Assembly (NCBI RefSeq): GCF_050947335.1
Contig: NW_027474110.1
Span: forward strand, 20,332 to 84,331
DNA length: 64,000 nucleotides
Origin: Megachile rotundata
Taxonomy: Eukaryota > Arthropoda > Insecta > Hymenoptera > Megachilidae
Reading direction: 5' to 3'
Part shown: in pieces, positions 28,768 to 42,853 of the stretch
How the letters are laid out: the number at the start of each line of letters is the position of its first letter
Numbering within the stretch: position 1 is the stretch's first letter
The notes under the pieces: model-generated
Told to the model about the DNA's origin: nothing
Database searches by the model: none
Seen by the model: the letters and a program-made list of their open reading frames with translations, nothing else
Made by a program: the position numbers and the translations under genes

Positions 28768-30422
28768 GAACGACAATTACTATACTCATTTCTCTTATTA
28801 TTATCAATCTAACTAATATTATTAACCATATTATGCAAATATGATCGATAGAACGACAATCACTATACTCATTACTCTTATTATTATCAATCTAACTCAT
28901 ATTATTAGCCATATTATGCTTATATGATCGATAGAACGACAATTACTATACTCATTACTCTTATTATTATCAATCTAACTCATATTATTAGCCATAATAT
29001 GCTTATATGATCGATAGAACAATTACTATACTTATTACTCTTATTATTATCAATCTAACTCATATTATTAGCCATATTATGCTTATATGATCGATAGGAC
29101 GACAATTACTATACTTATTACTCTTATTATTATCAATCTAACTCATATTATTAGCGATATTATGCTTATATGATCGATAGAACGACGATTACTATACTTA
29201 TTACTCTTATTATTATAAATCTAACTCATATTATTAGCCATATAATGCTTATATGATCGATAGAACGACAATTACAATACTTATTACTCTTATTATTATT
29301 AATCTAACTCATATTATTAACCATATTATGCTAATATGATCGATAGAACGACAATTACTATACTTATTATTCTTATTTTTATCAACCTAACTCATATTAT
29401 TAGCCACATTATGCTTAAATGATCGATCGAACGACATTTACTATACTCCTTACTCTCATTATTATCAATCTAACTCATATTATTAGCCATATTATGCTTA
29501 TATTATCGACAGAACGACAATTACTATTCTTATTACACTCCCTGTTATCAATCTAACTCTTATTATTAACCATATTATGCTTATATGATCGGTAGAACGA
29601 TAATTACTATACTTATTACTCTTATTATTATCAATCTAACTCATATTATTAGCCATATTATGCTTATATGATCGATAGAACGACAATTACTATACTTATT
29701 ACTCTTATTATTATCAATCTCACTCATATTATTAGACATATCATGCTTATATGATCGATAGGACGACAATTACTATACTTACTACTCTTATTATTATCAA
29801 TCTAACTCATATTATTAGCCATATTATGCTTATGTGGTCGAAAGAACGATAATTACTATACTTATTACTCTTATTATTATCAATCTAACTCATATTATTA
29901 GACATATTATGCTTATATGATCGATAGGACGACAATTACTATACTTACTACTCTTATTATTATCAATCTAACTCATATTATTAGCCATATTATGCTTATA
30001 TGATCGATAGGACGACAATTACTATACTTATTATTCTTATTTTATCAACCTAACTTATATTATTAGCCATATTATGCTTAAATGATCGATAGAACGACAA
30101 TTACTATACTCATTACTGTCATTATTATCAATCTAACTCATATATTAGCCATATTATGCTTATATTATCGACAGATCGACAATTACTATTCTTATTACAC
30201 TCCCTGTTATCAATCTAACTCATATTATTAACCATATTATGCTTATATGATCGGTAGAACGATAATTACTATACTTATTACTCTTATTATTATCAATCTA
30301 ACTCATATTATTAGCCATATTATGCTTATATGATCGATAGAACGACAATTACTATACTTATTACTCTTATTATTATCAATCTCACTCATATTATGAGCCA
30401 TATTATGCTTATATGATCGATA
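28768..30422. repeat. 20-mer higher-order repeat (1655 bp), copy 1
   Basis: Starts with a CTCATTTCTC monomer carrying CTAACTAATATTATT and includes one 80-bp monomer (29016), the TCGATCGAACGACATTTAC variant near 29423 and a GTGGTCGAAAG monomer at 29834. Each recurs 1655 bp later. The length is 20 x 83 minus 5 (one 3-bp and two 1-bp deletions, near 30041 and 30142). Confidence 0.88.
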
Positions 30423-32077
30423 GAACGACAATTACTATACTCATTTCTCTTATTATTATCAATCTAACTAATATTATTAACCATATTATGCAAATATGAT
30501 CGATAGAACGACAATCACTATACTCATTACTCTTATTATTATCAATCTAACTCATATTATTAGCCATATTATGCTTATATGATCGATAGAACGACAATTA
30601 CTATACTCATTACTCTTATTATTATCAATCTAACTCATATTATTAGCCATAATATGCTTATATGATCGATAGAACAATTACTATACTTATTACTCTTATT
30701 ATTATCAATCTAACTCATATTATTAGCCATATTATGCTTATATGATCGATAGGACGACAATTACTATACTTATTACTCTTATTATTATCAATCTAACTCA
30801 TATTATTAGCGATATTATGCTTATATGATCGATAGAACGACGATTACTATACTTATTACTCTTATTATTATAAATCTAACTCATATTATTAGCCATATAA
30901 TGCTTATATGATCGATAGAACGACAATTACAATACTTATTACTCTTATTATTATTAATCTAACTCATATTATTAACCATATTATGCTAATATGATCGATA
31001 GAACGACAATTACTATACTTATTATTCTTATTTTTATCAACCTAACTCATATTATTAGCCACATTATGCTTAAATGATCGATCGAACGACATTTACTATA
31101 CTCCTTACTCTCATTATTATCAATCTAACTCATATTATTAGCCATATTATGCTTATATTATCGACAGAACGACAATTACTATTCTTATTACACTCCCTGT
31201 TATCAATCTAACTCTTATTATTAACCATATTATGCTTATATGATCGGTAGAACGATAATTACTATACTTATCTCTCTTATTATTATCAATCTAACTCATA
31301 TTATTAGCCATATTATGCTTATATGATCGATAGAACGACAATTACTATACTTATTACTCTTATTATTATCAATCTCACTCATATTATTAGACATATCATG
31401 CTTATATGATCGATAGGACGACAATTACTATACTTACTACTCTTATTATTATCAATCTAACTCATATTATTAGCCATATTATGCTTATGTGGTCGAAAGA
31501 ACGATAATTACTATACTTATTACTCTTATTATTATCAATCTAACTCATATTATTAGACATATTATGCTTATATGATCGATAGGACGACAATTACTATACT
31601 TACTACTCTTATTATTATCAATCTAACTCATATTATTAGCCATATTATGCTTATATGATCGATAGGACGACAATTACTATACTTATTATTCTTATTTTTA
31701 TCAACCTAACTTATATTATTAGCCATATTATGCTTAAATGATCGATAGAACGACAATTACTATACTCATTACTGTCATTATTATCAATCTAACTCATATT
31801 ATTAGCCATATTATGCTTATATTATCGACAGATCGACAATTACTATTCTTATTACACTCCCTGTTATCAATCTAACTCATATTATTAACCATATTATGCT
31901 TATATGATCGGTAGAACGATAATTACTATACTTATTACTCTTATTATTATCAATCTAACTCATATTATTAGCCATATTATGCTTATATGATCGATAGAAC
32001 GACAATTACTATACTTATTACTCTTATTATTATCAATCTCACTCATATTATGAGCCATATTATGCTTATATGATCGA
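30423..32077. repeat. 20-mer higher-order repeat (1655 bp), copy 2
   Basis: Same order as copy 1 (80-bp monomer at 30671, TCGATCGAACGACATTT near 31079, GTGGTCGAAAG at 31489). It lacks the two 1-bp deletions near 30041 and 30142, so those arose after or outside this duplication. One difference is TATCTCTCTTATT near 31270 against TATTACTCTTATT in copy 1. Confidence 0.88.
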
Positions 32078-33060
32078 TAGGACGACAATTACTATACTTA
32101 TTAGTCTTAATGTTATCAATCTAACTCATATTATTAGCCATATTATGCTTATGTGGTCGAAAGAACGATAATTACTATACTTATTACTCTTATTATTATC
32201 AATCTAACTCATATTATTAGCCATATTATGCTTATGTGGTCGAAAGAACGATAATTACTATACTTATTACTCTTATTATTATCAATCTAACTCATATTAT
32301 TAGACATATTATGTTTATATGATCGATAGGACGACAATTACTATACTTACTACTCTTATTATTATCAATCTAACTCATATTATTAGCCATATTATGCTTA
32401 TATGATCGATAGGACGACAATTACTATACTTATTATTCTTATTTTATCAACCTAACTTATATTATTAGCCATATTATGCTTAAATGATCGATAGAACGAC
32501 AATTACTATACTCATTACTGTCATTATTATCAATCTAACTCATATTATTAGCCATATTATGCTTATATTATCGACAGATCGACAATTACTATTCTTATTA
32601 CACTCCCTGTTATCAATCTAACTCATATTATTAACCATATTATGCTTATATGATCGGTAGAACGATAATTACTATACTTATTACTCTTATTATTATCAAT
32701 CTAACTCATATTATTAGCCATATTATGCTTATATGATCGATAGAACGACAATTACTATACTTATTACTCTTATTATTATCAATCTCACTCATATTATGAG
32801 CCATATTATGCTTATATGATCGATAGGACGACAATTACTATACTTATTAGTCTTAATGTTATCAATCTAACTCATATTATTAGCCATATTATGCTTATGT
32901 GGTCGAAAGAACGATAATTACTATACTTATTACTCTTATTATTATCAATCTAACTCATATTATTAGACATATTATGCTTATATGATCGATAGGACGACAA
33001 TTACTATACTTACTACTCTTATTATTATCAATCTAACTCATATTATTAGCCATATTATGC
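32078..33060. repeat. 8-mer units, one expanded to a 9-mer by a duplicated monomer
   Basis: GTGGTCGAAAG monomers at 31489, 32153 and 32899 are 664 and 746 bp apart: 8 x 83, then 9 x 83 minus the 1-bp deletion near 32441. The extra monomer is a second GTGGTCGAAAG copy at 32236, exactly 83 bp after 32153. TTAGTCTTAATG marks both units (32101 and 32847). Confidence 0.85.
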
Positions 33061-36052
33061 TTATATGATCGACAGAACGACAATTACTATTCTTATTACA
33101 CTCCCTGTTATCAATCTAACTGATATTATTAACCATATTATGCTTATATGATCCATGGAACGACAATTACTATACTTACTACTCTTATTATTATCAATCT
33201 AACTCATATTATTAACCATATTATGCTTATGTGATCGAGAGAACGACAATTACTATACTTATTACTCTTATTATTATCAATCTAACTCTTATTATTAGCC
33301 ATATTATGCTTACATGTTCGATAGGACGACAATTACTATACTTATTATTCTTATTTTTATCAACCTAACTCATATTATTAGCCACATTATGCTTAAATGA
33401 TCGATAGAACGACAATTACTATACTCCTTACTCTCATTATTATCAATCTAACTCATATTATTAGCCATATTATGCTTATATTATCGACAGAACGACAATT
33501 ACTATTCTTATTACACTCCCTGTTATCAATCTAACTCTTATTATTAACCATATTATGCTTATATGATCGGTAGAACGATAATTACTATACTTATTACTCT
33601 TATTATTATCAATCTAACTCATATTATTAGCCATATTATGCTTATATGATCGATAGAACGACAATTACTATACTTATTACTCTTATTATTATCAATCTCA
33701 CTCATATTATTAGACATATTATGCTTATATGATCGATAGGACGACAATTACTATACTTACTACTCTTATTATTATCAATCTAACTCATATTATTAACCAT
33801 ATTATGCTTATGTGATCGAGAGAACGACAATTACTATACTTATTACTCTTATTATTATCAATCTAACTCATATTATTAGCCATATTATGCTTACATGATC
33901 GATAGGACGACAATTACTATACTTATTACTCTTATTATTATCAATCTAACTCATATTATTAGCCATATTATGCTTATATGATCGATAGAACGACAATTAC
34001 TATACTCACTACTCTTACTATTATCAATCTAACTCATATTATTAGCCATATTATGCTTATATGATCGATAGGACGACAATTACTATACTTATTACTCTTA
34101 TTATTATCAATCTAACTCATATTATTGGCCATATTATGCTTATATGATCGACAGAACGACAATTACTATTCTTATTACACTCCCTGTTATCAATCTAACT
34201 CATATTATTAACCATATTATGCTTATATGATCGATGGAACGACAATTACTATACTTATTACTCTTATTATTATCAATCTAACTCATATTATTAGCCATAA
34301 TATGCTTATATGATCGATAGACCGACAATTACTGTACTTCTTACACTCACTATTATCAATCTAACTCATATTATTAACCATATTATGCTTATACGATCGA
34401 TAGAACGACAATTACTGTACTTATTACTCTTCTCATTATCAATCTCACTCATATTATTAGCCATATTATGCCTATATGATCGATAGAACGACAATTACTA
34501 TACTTACTACTCTTATTATTATCAATCAACCTCATAATATTAACCATATTATGCACATATGATCGATAGAGCGACAATTACTGTACTTATTACTCTTACT
34601 ATTATCAATCTAACTCATATTATTAGCCATATTATGCTTATATGATCGATAGGACGACAATTACTATACTCACTACTCTTATTGTTATCAATCTAACTCC
34701 AATTATTAACCATATTATGCAAATATGATCGATAGAACGACAATTACTATACTCATTACTCTTTTTGTTATCAATCTAACTCATATTATTAGCCATATTA
34801 TGCTTATATGATCGATAGGACGACAATTACTATACTCATTACTCTTATTATTAACAATCTAATTCTTATTATTAGCCATATTATGCTTATATGATCGATA
34901 GAACGACAACTACTATACTCACTACTCTTATTATTATCAATCTAACTCATATTATTAGCCATAATATGCTTATATGATCGATAGAACGACAATTACTATA
35001 CTTCTTACACTCACTATTATCAATCTAACTCATATTATTAATCATATTATGCTTATATGATCGATAGAACGACAATTACTGTACTTATTACTCTTATCAT
35101 TATCAATCTAACTCATATTATTAGCCATATTATGCTTATATGATCGATAGAACGACAATTACTATACGTATTACTCTTATTATTATCAATCTAACTCATA
35201 TTATTAACCATATTATGCTTATGTGGTCGATAGAACGACAATTACTATACTTATTACTCTTATTATTATCCATCTAACTCATATTATTAGCCATAATATG
35301 CTTATATGATCGATAGAACGACAATTACTATGCTTATTAGTCTTATTATTATCAATCTAACTCATATTATTAACCATATTATGCTTATATGATCGATAGA
35401 ACGACAATTACTGTACTTATTACTCTTATCATTATCAATGTCACTCATATTATTAGCCATATTATGCCTATATGATCGATAGAACGACAATTACTATACA
35501 TACTACTCTTATTATTATCAATCTACCTCATATTATTAACCATATTATGCACATATGATCGATAGAGCGACAATTACTGTACTTATCACTCTTACTATTA
35601 TCAATCTACCTCATATTATTAACCATATTATGCACATATGATCGATAGAGCGACAATTACTGTACTTATTACTATTACTATTATCAATCTAACTCATATT
35701 ATTAGCCATATTATGCTTATATGATCGTTAGGACGACAATTACTATACTCACTACTCTTATTGTTATCAATCTAACTCCAATTATTTACCATATTATGCA
35801 AATATGATCGATAGAACGACAATTACTATACTCATTACTCTTTTTGTTATCAATCTAACTCATATTATTAACCATATTATGCTTATATGATCGATAGAAC
35901 GACAATTACTGTACTTATTACTCTTATCATTATCAATCTAACTCATATTATTAGCCATATTATGCTTATATGATCGATAGAACGACAATTACTATACGTA
36001 TTACTCTTATTATTATCAATCTAACTCATATTATTAACCATATTATGCTTAT
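33061..36052. repeat. Satellite, plain monomers and the GACCGAC cassette
   Basis: Begins with ATTATCGACAG-type monomers, then includes the first GACCGACAATTACTG cassette (34321) and many TACTGTACTTATTACTC variants. Cassette members TCTACCTCATATTATTAACC with GCACATATGATCGATAGAGC repeat in tandem near 35520-35700. CTCTTTTTGTTATC with GCAAATATG appears near 34740-34770 and 35810-35850. Only satellite is present. Confidence 0.8.
34315..34790. repeat. Recurrent GACCGAC cassette (about 6 monomers)
   Basis: Ordered variants: GATAGACCGACAATTA with TTCTTACACTC, then TTCTCATTATCAATCTCAC, then GCCTATATG with CTTACTACTC, then GCACATATG with GATAGAGCG, then a plain GGACGAC monomer, then CTCCAATTATT with GCAAATATG and CTCTTTTTGTTATC. 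The ACCG marker recurs at 34321, 44026, 47174, 52145, 54134 and 62837. In the 52145 and 62837 copies the later part reads CTCTTTTAGTTATC, so two sub-lineages exist. Confidence 0.83.
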
Positions 36053-36716
36053 GTGGTCGATAGAACGACAATTACTATACTCCTTACTCTCATTATTATC
36101 AATCTAACTCATATTATTAGCCATATTATGCTTATATTATCGACAGAACGACAATTACTATTCCTATTACACTCCCTGTTATCAATCTAACTCATATTAT
36201 TAACCATATTATGCTTATATGATCGGTAGAACGATAATTACTATACTTATTACTCTTATTATTATCAATCTAACTCATATTATTAGCCATATTATGCTTA
36301 TATGATCGATAGAACGACAATTACTATACTTATTACACTTATTATTATCAATCTCACTCATATTATGAGCCATATTATGCTTGTATGATCGATAGGACGA
36401 CAATTACTATACTTATTAGTCTTATTATTATCAATCTAACTCATATTATTAGCCATATTATGCTTATGTGGTCGAAAGAACGATAATTACTATACTTATT
36501 ACTCTTATTATTATCAATCTAACTCATATTATTAGACATATTATGCTTATATGATCGATAGGACGACAATTACTATACTTACTACTCTTATTATTATCAA
36601 TCTAACTCATATTATTAGCCATATTATGCTTATATGATCGATAGGACGACAATTACTATACTTATTATTCTTATTATTATCAATCTAACTCATATTATTA
36701 ACCATATTATGCTTAT
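36053..36716. repeat. 8-mer higher-order repeat (664 bp), copy 1
   Basis: From GTGGTCGATAG at 36053 to the same marker at 36717. Monomer order: CTCCTTACTCTC, ATTATCGACAG with CTCCCTGTTATC, GGTAGAACGATAATT, plain, CTCACTCATATTATGAGCC with GCTTGTATG, TTAGTC, GTGGTCGAAAG (36468), TTAGACATATT. This is the clearest example of the basic right-domain HOR. Confidence 0.88.
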
Positions 36717-37380
36717 GTGGTCGATAGAACGACAATTACTATACTCCTTACTCTCATTATTATCAATCTAACTCATATTATTAGCCATACTATGCTTATA
36801 TTATCGACAGAACGACAATTACTATTCTTATTACACTCCCTGTTATCAATCTAACTCATATTATTAACCATATTATGCTTATATGATCGGTAGAACGATA
36901 ATTACTATACTTATTACTCTTATTATTATCAATCTAACTCATATTATTAGCCATATTATGCTTATATGATCGATAGAACGGCAATTACTATACTTATTAC
37001 TCTTATTATTATCGATCTCACTCATATTATGAGCCATATTATGCTTGTATGATCGATAGGACGACAATTACTATACTTATTAGTCTTATTATTATCAATC
37101 TAACTCATATTATGAGCCATATTATGCTTATGTGGTCGAAAGAACGATAATTACTATACTTATTACTCTTATTATTATCAATCTAACTCATATTATTAGA
37201 CATATTATGCTTATATGATCGATAGGACGACAATTACTATACTTACTACTCTTATTATTATCAATCTAACTCATATTATTAGCCATATTATGCTTATATG
37301 ATCGATAGGACGACAATTACTATACTTATTATTCTTATTTTTATCAACCTAACTCATATTATTAGCCATATTATGCTTAA
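36717..37380. repeat. 8-mer higher-order repeat (664 bp), copy 2
   Basis: Same monomer order as copy 1 (GTGGTCGAAAG at 37132, 664 bp after 36468). Differences include CATACTATG near 36787 and TTATGAGCC near 37112. A third, partial unit begins at 37381 and departs at a TTACCGATAG monomer near 37465. Confidence 0.88.
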
Positions 37381-37989
37381 ATGATCGATAGAACGACAAT
37401 TACTATACTCCTTACTCTCATTATTATCAATCTAACTCATATTACTAGCCATATTATGCTTATATTACCGATAGAACGACAATTACTATACTCATTACTC
37501 TTATTATTATCAATCTAACTCACATTATTAGCCATAATATGCTTATATGATCGATAGAACAATTACTATACTTATTACTCTTATTATTATCAATCTAACT
37601 CATATTATTAGCCATATTATGCTTATATGATCAACAGAACGACAATTACTATTCTTATTACACTCCCTGTTATCAATCTAACTCATATTATTAACCATAT
37701 TATGCTTATATGATCGGTAGAGCGACAATTACTATACTTATTACTCTTATTATTATCAATCTAACTCATATTATGAACCATATTATGCAAATATGATCGA
37801 TAGAACGACAATTACTGTACTTATTACTCTTATTGTTATCAATCTAACTCATATTATTAACCATATTATGCTAATATGATCGATAGAACGACAATTACTA
37901 TACTTATTATTCTTATTTTTATCAACCTAACTCATATTATTAGCCACATTATGCTTAAATGATCGATAGAACGACAATTACTATACTTA
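37381..37989. repeat. Satellite linking two HOR blocks
   Basis: About seven monomers, including TTACCGATAG, CTCACATTATTAGCC, one 80-bp monomer (37556), GATCAACAG, GGTAGAGCG and TTATGAACC. The stretch is repeated near 39845-40390 at offset 2404 (29 x 83 minus one 3-bp deletion; the CACATT marker lies at 37521 and 39925). Confidence 0.8.
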
Positions 37990-39868
37990 TTACTCTTATT
38001 ATTATCAATCTAACTCATATTATTAGCCATATTATGCTTATATGATCGATAGAACGACAATTACTATACTTATTACTCTTATTATTATCAATCTCACTCA
38101 TATTATGAGCCATATTATGCTTATATGATCGATAGGACGACAATTACTATACTTATTAGTCTTATTATTATCAATCTAACTCATATTATTAGCCATATTA
38201 TGCTTATGTGGTCGAAAGAACGATAATTACTATACTTATTACTCTTATTATTATCAATCTAACTCATATTATTAGACATATTATGCTTATATGATCGATA
38301 GGACGACAATTACTATACTTGCTACTCTTATTATTATCAATCTACCTCATATTATTAGCCATATTATGCTTATATGACCGATAGGACGACAATTACTATA
38401 CTTATTATTCTTATTTTTATCAACCTAACTCATATTATTAGCCATATTATGCTTAAATGATCGATAGAACGACAATTACTATACTCCTTACTTTCATTAT
38501 TATCAATCTAACTCATATTATTAGCCATATTATGCTTATATTACCGATAGAACGACAATTACTATACTCATTACTCTTATTATTATCAATCTCACTCATA
38601 TTATGAGCCATATTATGCTTATATGATCGATAGGACGACAATTACTATACTTATTACTCTTATTATTATCAATCTAACTCATATTATTAGCCATATTATG
38701 CTTATATGATCGACAGAACGACAATTACTATTCTTATTACACTCCCTGTTATCAATCTAACTCATATTTTTAAGCATATTATGCTTATATGATCGATAGA
38801 ACGACAATTACTATACTTATTACTCTTATTATTATCAATCTAACTCATATTATTAACCATATTATGCTTATCTGATCGATAGAACGACAATTACTATACT
38901 TATTACTCTTATTATTATCAATCTAACTCATATTATTAGACATATTATGCTTATATGATCGATAGGACGACAACTACTATACTTATGACTCTTATTATTA
39001 TCAATCTAACTCATATTATGAACCATATTATGCAAATATCATCGATAGAACGACAATTACTGTACTTATTACTCTTATTGTTATCAACCTAACTCCTATT
39101 ATTAGGCATATTATGCTTTTATGATCGATAGATCCACATTTACTATACTCATTACTCTTATTGTTATCAATCTAACTCCAATTATTAACCATATTATGCA
39201 AATATGATCGATAGAACGACAATTACTATACTCATTACTCTTTTTGTTATCAATCTAACTCATATTATTAGCCATATTATGCTTATATGATCGATAGGAC
39301 GACAATTACTATACTCCTTACTCTCATTATTATCAATCTAACTCATATTATTAGCCATATTATGCTTATATTATCGACAGAACGACAATTACTATTCTCA
39401 TTACACTCCCTGTTATCAATCTAACTCATATTATTAACCATATTATGCTTATATGATCGGTAGAACGATAATTACTATACTTATTACTCTTATTATTATA
39501 AATCTAACTCATATTATTAGCCATATTATGCTTATATGATCGATAGAACGACAATTACTATACTTATTACTCTTATTATTATCAATCTCACTCATATTAT
39601 TAGACATATTATGCTTATATGATCGATAGGACGACAATTACTATACTTACTACTCTTATTATTATCAATCTAACTCATATTATTAGCCACATTATGCTTA
39701 TATGATCGATAGGACGACAATTACTATACTTATTATTCTTATTTTTATCAACCTAACTTATATTATTAGCCATATTATGCTTAAATGATCGATAGAACGA
39801 CAATTACTATACTCCTTACTCTCATTATTATCAATCTAACTCATATTATTAGCCATATTATGCTTATA
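37990..39868. repeat. About 1.9-kb duplication, copy 1 (offset 2985)
   Basis: Markers shared with copy 2: GTGGTCGAAAG, TTACCGATAG, ATTTTTAAGC (38766 and 41751), GCTTATCTG, CTCCTATTATTAGGC and GATAGATCCACATTTAC. The offset 2985 equals 36 x 83 minus 3, because one 80-bp monomer (39960) lies between the copies. The match ends near 39868, where this copy has TTACCGATAG and the other TTATCGACAG. Confidence 0.83.
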
Positions 39869-40974
39869 TTACCGATAGAACGACAATTACTATACTCATT
39901 ACTCTTATTATTATCAATCTAACTCACATTATTAGCCATAATATGCTTATATGATCGATAGAACAATTACTATACTTATTACTCTTATTATTATCAATCT
40001 AACTCATATTATTAGCCATATTATGCTTATATGATCAACAGAACGACAATTACTATTCTTATTACACTCCCTGTTATCAATCTAACTCATATTATTAACC
40101 ATATTATGCTTATATGATCGGTAAAGCGACAATTACTATACTTATTACTCTTATTATTATCAATCTAACTCATATTATGAACCATATTATGCAAATATGA
40201 TCGATAGAACGACAATTACTGTACTTATTACTCTTATTGTTATCAATCTAACTCATATTATTAACCATATTATGCTAATATGATCGATAGAACGACAGTT
40301 ACTATACTTATTATTCTTATTTTTATCAACCTAACTCATATTATTAGCCACATTATGCTTAAATGATCGATAGAACGACAATTACTATACTTATTACTCT
40401 TATTATTATCAATCTAACTCATATTATTAGCCATATTATGCTTATATGATCGATAGAACGACAATTACTATACTTATTACTCTTATTATTATCAATCTCA
40501 CTCATATTATGAGCCATATTATGCTTATATGATCGATAGGACGACAATTACTATACTTATTACTCTTATTATTATCAATCTAACTCATATTATTAGACAT
40601 ATTATGCTTATATGATCGATAGGACGACAATTACTATACTTACTACTCTTATTATTATCAATCTAACTCATATTATTAGCCATATTATGCTTATATGATC
40701 GATAGGACGACAATTACTATACTTATTATTCTTATTATTATCAATCTAACTCATATTATTAACCATATTATGCTTATGTGGTCGATAGAACGACAATTAC
40801 TATACTCCTTACTCTCATTATTATCAATCGAACTCATATTATTAGCCATATTATGCTTATATTATCGACAGAACGACAATTACTATTCTTATTACACTCC
40901 CTGTTATCAATGTAACTCATATTATTAACCATATTATGCTTATATGATCGGTAGAACGATAATTACTATACTTA
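39869..40974. repeat. Satellite spacer between the two 1.9-kb copies
   Basis: Thirteen to fourteen monomers. The first part repeats 37465-38158 at offset 2404; at about 40562 it skips the TTAGTC and GTGGTCGAAAG monomers. A GTGGTCGATAG monomer lies at 40778, 4061 bp after the one at 36717. An open reading frame at 40695-40928 is satellite sequence and is rejected as a gene. Confidence 0.8.
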
Positions 40975-42853
40975 TTACTCTTATTATTATCCATCTAACT
41001 CATATTATTAGCCATATTATGCTTATATGATCGATAGAACGACAATTACTATACTTATTACTCTTATTATTATCAATCTCACCCATATTATGAGCCATAT
41101 TATGCTTGTATGATCGATAGGACGACAATTACTATACTTATTAGTCTTATTATTATCAGTCTAACTCATATTATTAGCCATATTATGCTTATGTGGTCGA
41201 AAGAACGATAATTACTATACTTACTACTCTTATTATTATCAATCTAACTCGTATTATTAGACATATTATGCTTATATGATCGATAGGACGTCAATTACTA
41301 TACTTACTATTCTTATTATTATCAATCTAACTCATATTATTAGCCATATTATGCTTATATGATCGATAGGACGACAATTACTATACTTATTATTCTTATT
41401 TTTATCAACCTAACTCATATTATTAGCCATATTATGCTTAAATGATCGATAGAACGACAATTACTATACTCCTTACTCTCATTATTATCAATCTAACTCA
41501 TATTATTAGCCATATTATGCTTATATTACCGATAGAACGACAATTACTATACTCATTACTCTTATTATTATCAATCTCACTCATATTATGAGCCATATTA
41601 TGCTTATATGATCGATAGGACGACAATTACTATACTTATTACTCTTATTATTATCAATCTAACTCATATTATTAGCCATATTATGCTTATATGATCGACA
41701 GAACGACAATTACTATTCTTATTACACTCCCTGTTATCAATCTAACTCATATTTTTAAGCATATTATGCTTATATGATCAATAGAACGACAATTACTATA
41801 CTTATTACTCTTATTATTATCAATCTAACTCATATTATTAACCATATTATGCTTATCTGATCGATAGAACGACAATTACTATACTTATTACTCTTATTAT
41901 TATCAATCTAACTCATATTATTAGACATATTATGCTTATATGATCGATAGGACGACAACTACTATACTTATTACTCTTATTATTATCAATCTAACTCATA
42001 TTATGACCCATATTATGCAAATATGATCGATAGAACGACAATTACTGTACTTATTACTCTTATTGTTATCAACCTAACTCCTATTATTAGGCATATTACG
42101 CTTTTATGATCGATAGATCCACATTTACTATACTCATTACTCTTATTGTTATCAATCTAACTCCAATTATTAACCATATTATGCAAATATGATCGATAGA
42201 ACGACAATTACTATACTCATTACTCTTTTTGTTATCAATCTAACTCATATTATTAGCCATATTATGCTTATATGATCGATAGGACGACAATTACTATACT
42301 CCTTACTCTCATTATTATCAATCTAACTCATATTATTAGCCATATTATGCTTATATTATCGACAGAACGACAATTACTATTCTCATTACACTCCCTGTTA
42401 TCAATCTAACTCATATTATTAACCATATTATGCTTATATGATCGGTAGAACGATAATTACTATACTTATTACTCTTATTATTATCAATCTAACTCATATT
42501 ATTAGCCATATTATGCTTATATGATCGATAGAACGACAATTACTATACTTATTACTCTTATTATTATCAATCTCACTCATATTATTAGACATATTATGCT
42601 TATATGATCGATAGGACGACAATTACTATACTTACTACTCTTATTATTATCAATCTAACTCATATTATTAGCCATATTATGCTTATATGATCGATAGGAC
42701 GACAATTACTATACTTATTATTCTTATTTTTATCAACCTAACTTATATTATTAGCCATATTATGCTTAAATGATCGATAGAACGACAATTACTATACTCA
42801 TTACTCTCATTATTATCAATCTAACTCATATTATTAGCCATATTATGCTTATA
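40975..42853. repeat. About 1.9-kb duplication, copy 2 (offset 2985)
   Basis: Follows 37990-39868 monomer by monomer. Seen differences include CTCACCCATATTATG near 41079, GATCAATAG near 41777 where copy 1 has GATCGATAG, TTATGACCC near 42003 and CATATTACG near 42092. Confidence 0.83.

Noticed and set aside
30423..32077. Transposable-element origin of the larger units
   Set aside because: The units begin and end inside ordinary monomers without terminal inverted repeats, long terminal repeats or target-site duplications; unequal exchange within the satellite explains them.
40695..40928. Open reading frame of 77 codons on the plus strand
   Set aside because: It lies wholly in the satellite and reads successive monomers in rotating frames (83 is not a multiple of 3). 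The product is a low-complexity Ile/Leu/Tyr/Asn-rich string. It is open only because local variants (GGACGAC, GTGGTCGATAG) remove stops found in the consensus, and near-copies at 36053 and 36717 offer no conserved protein.
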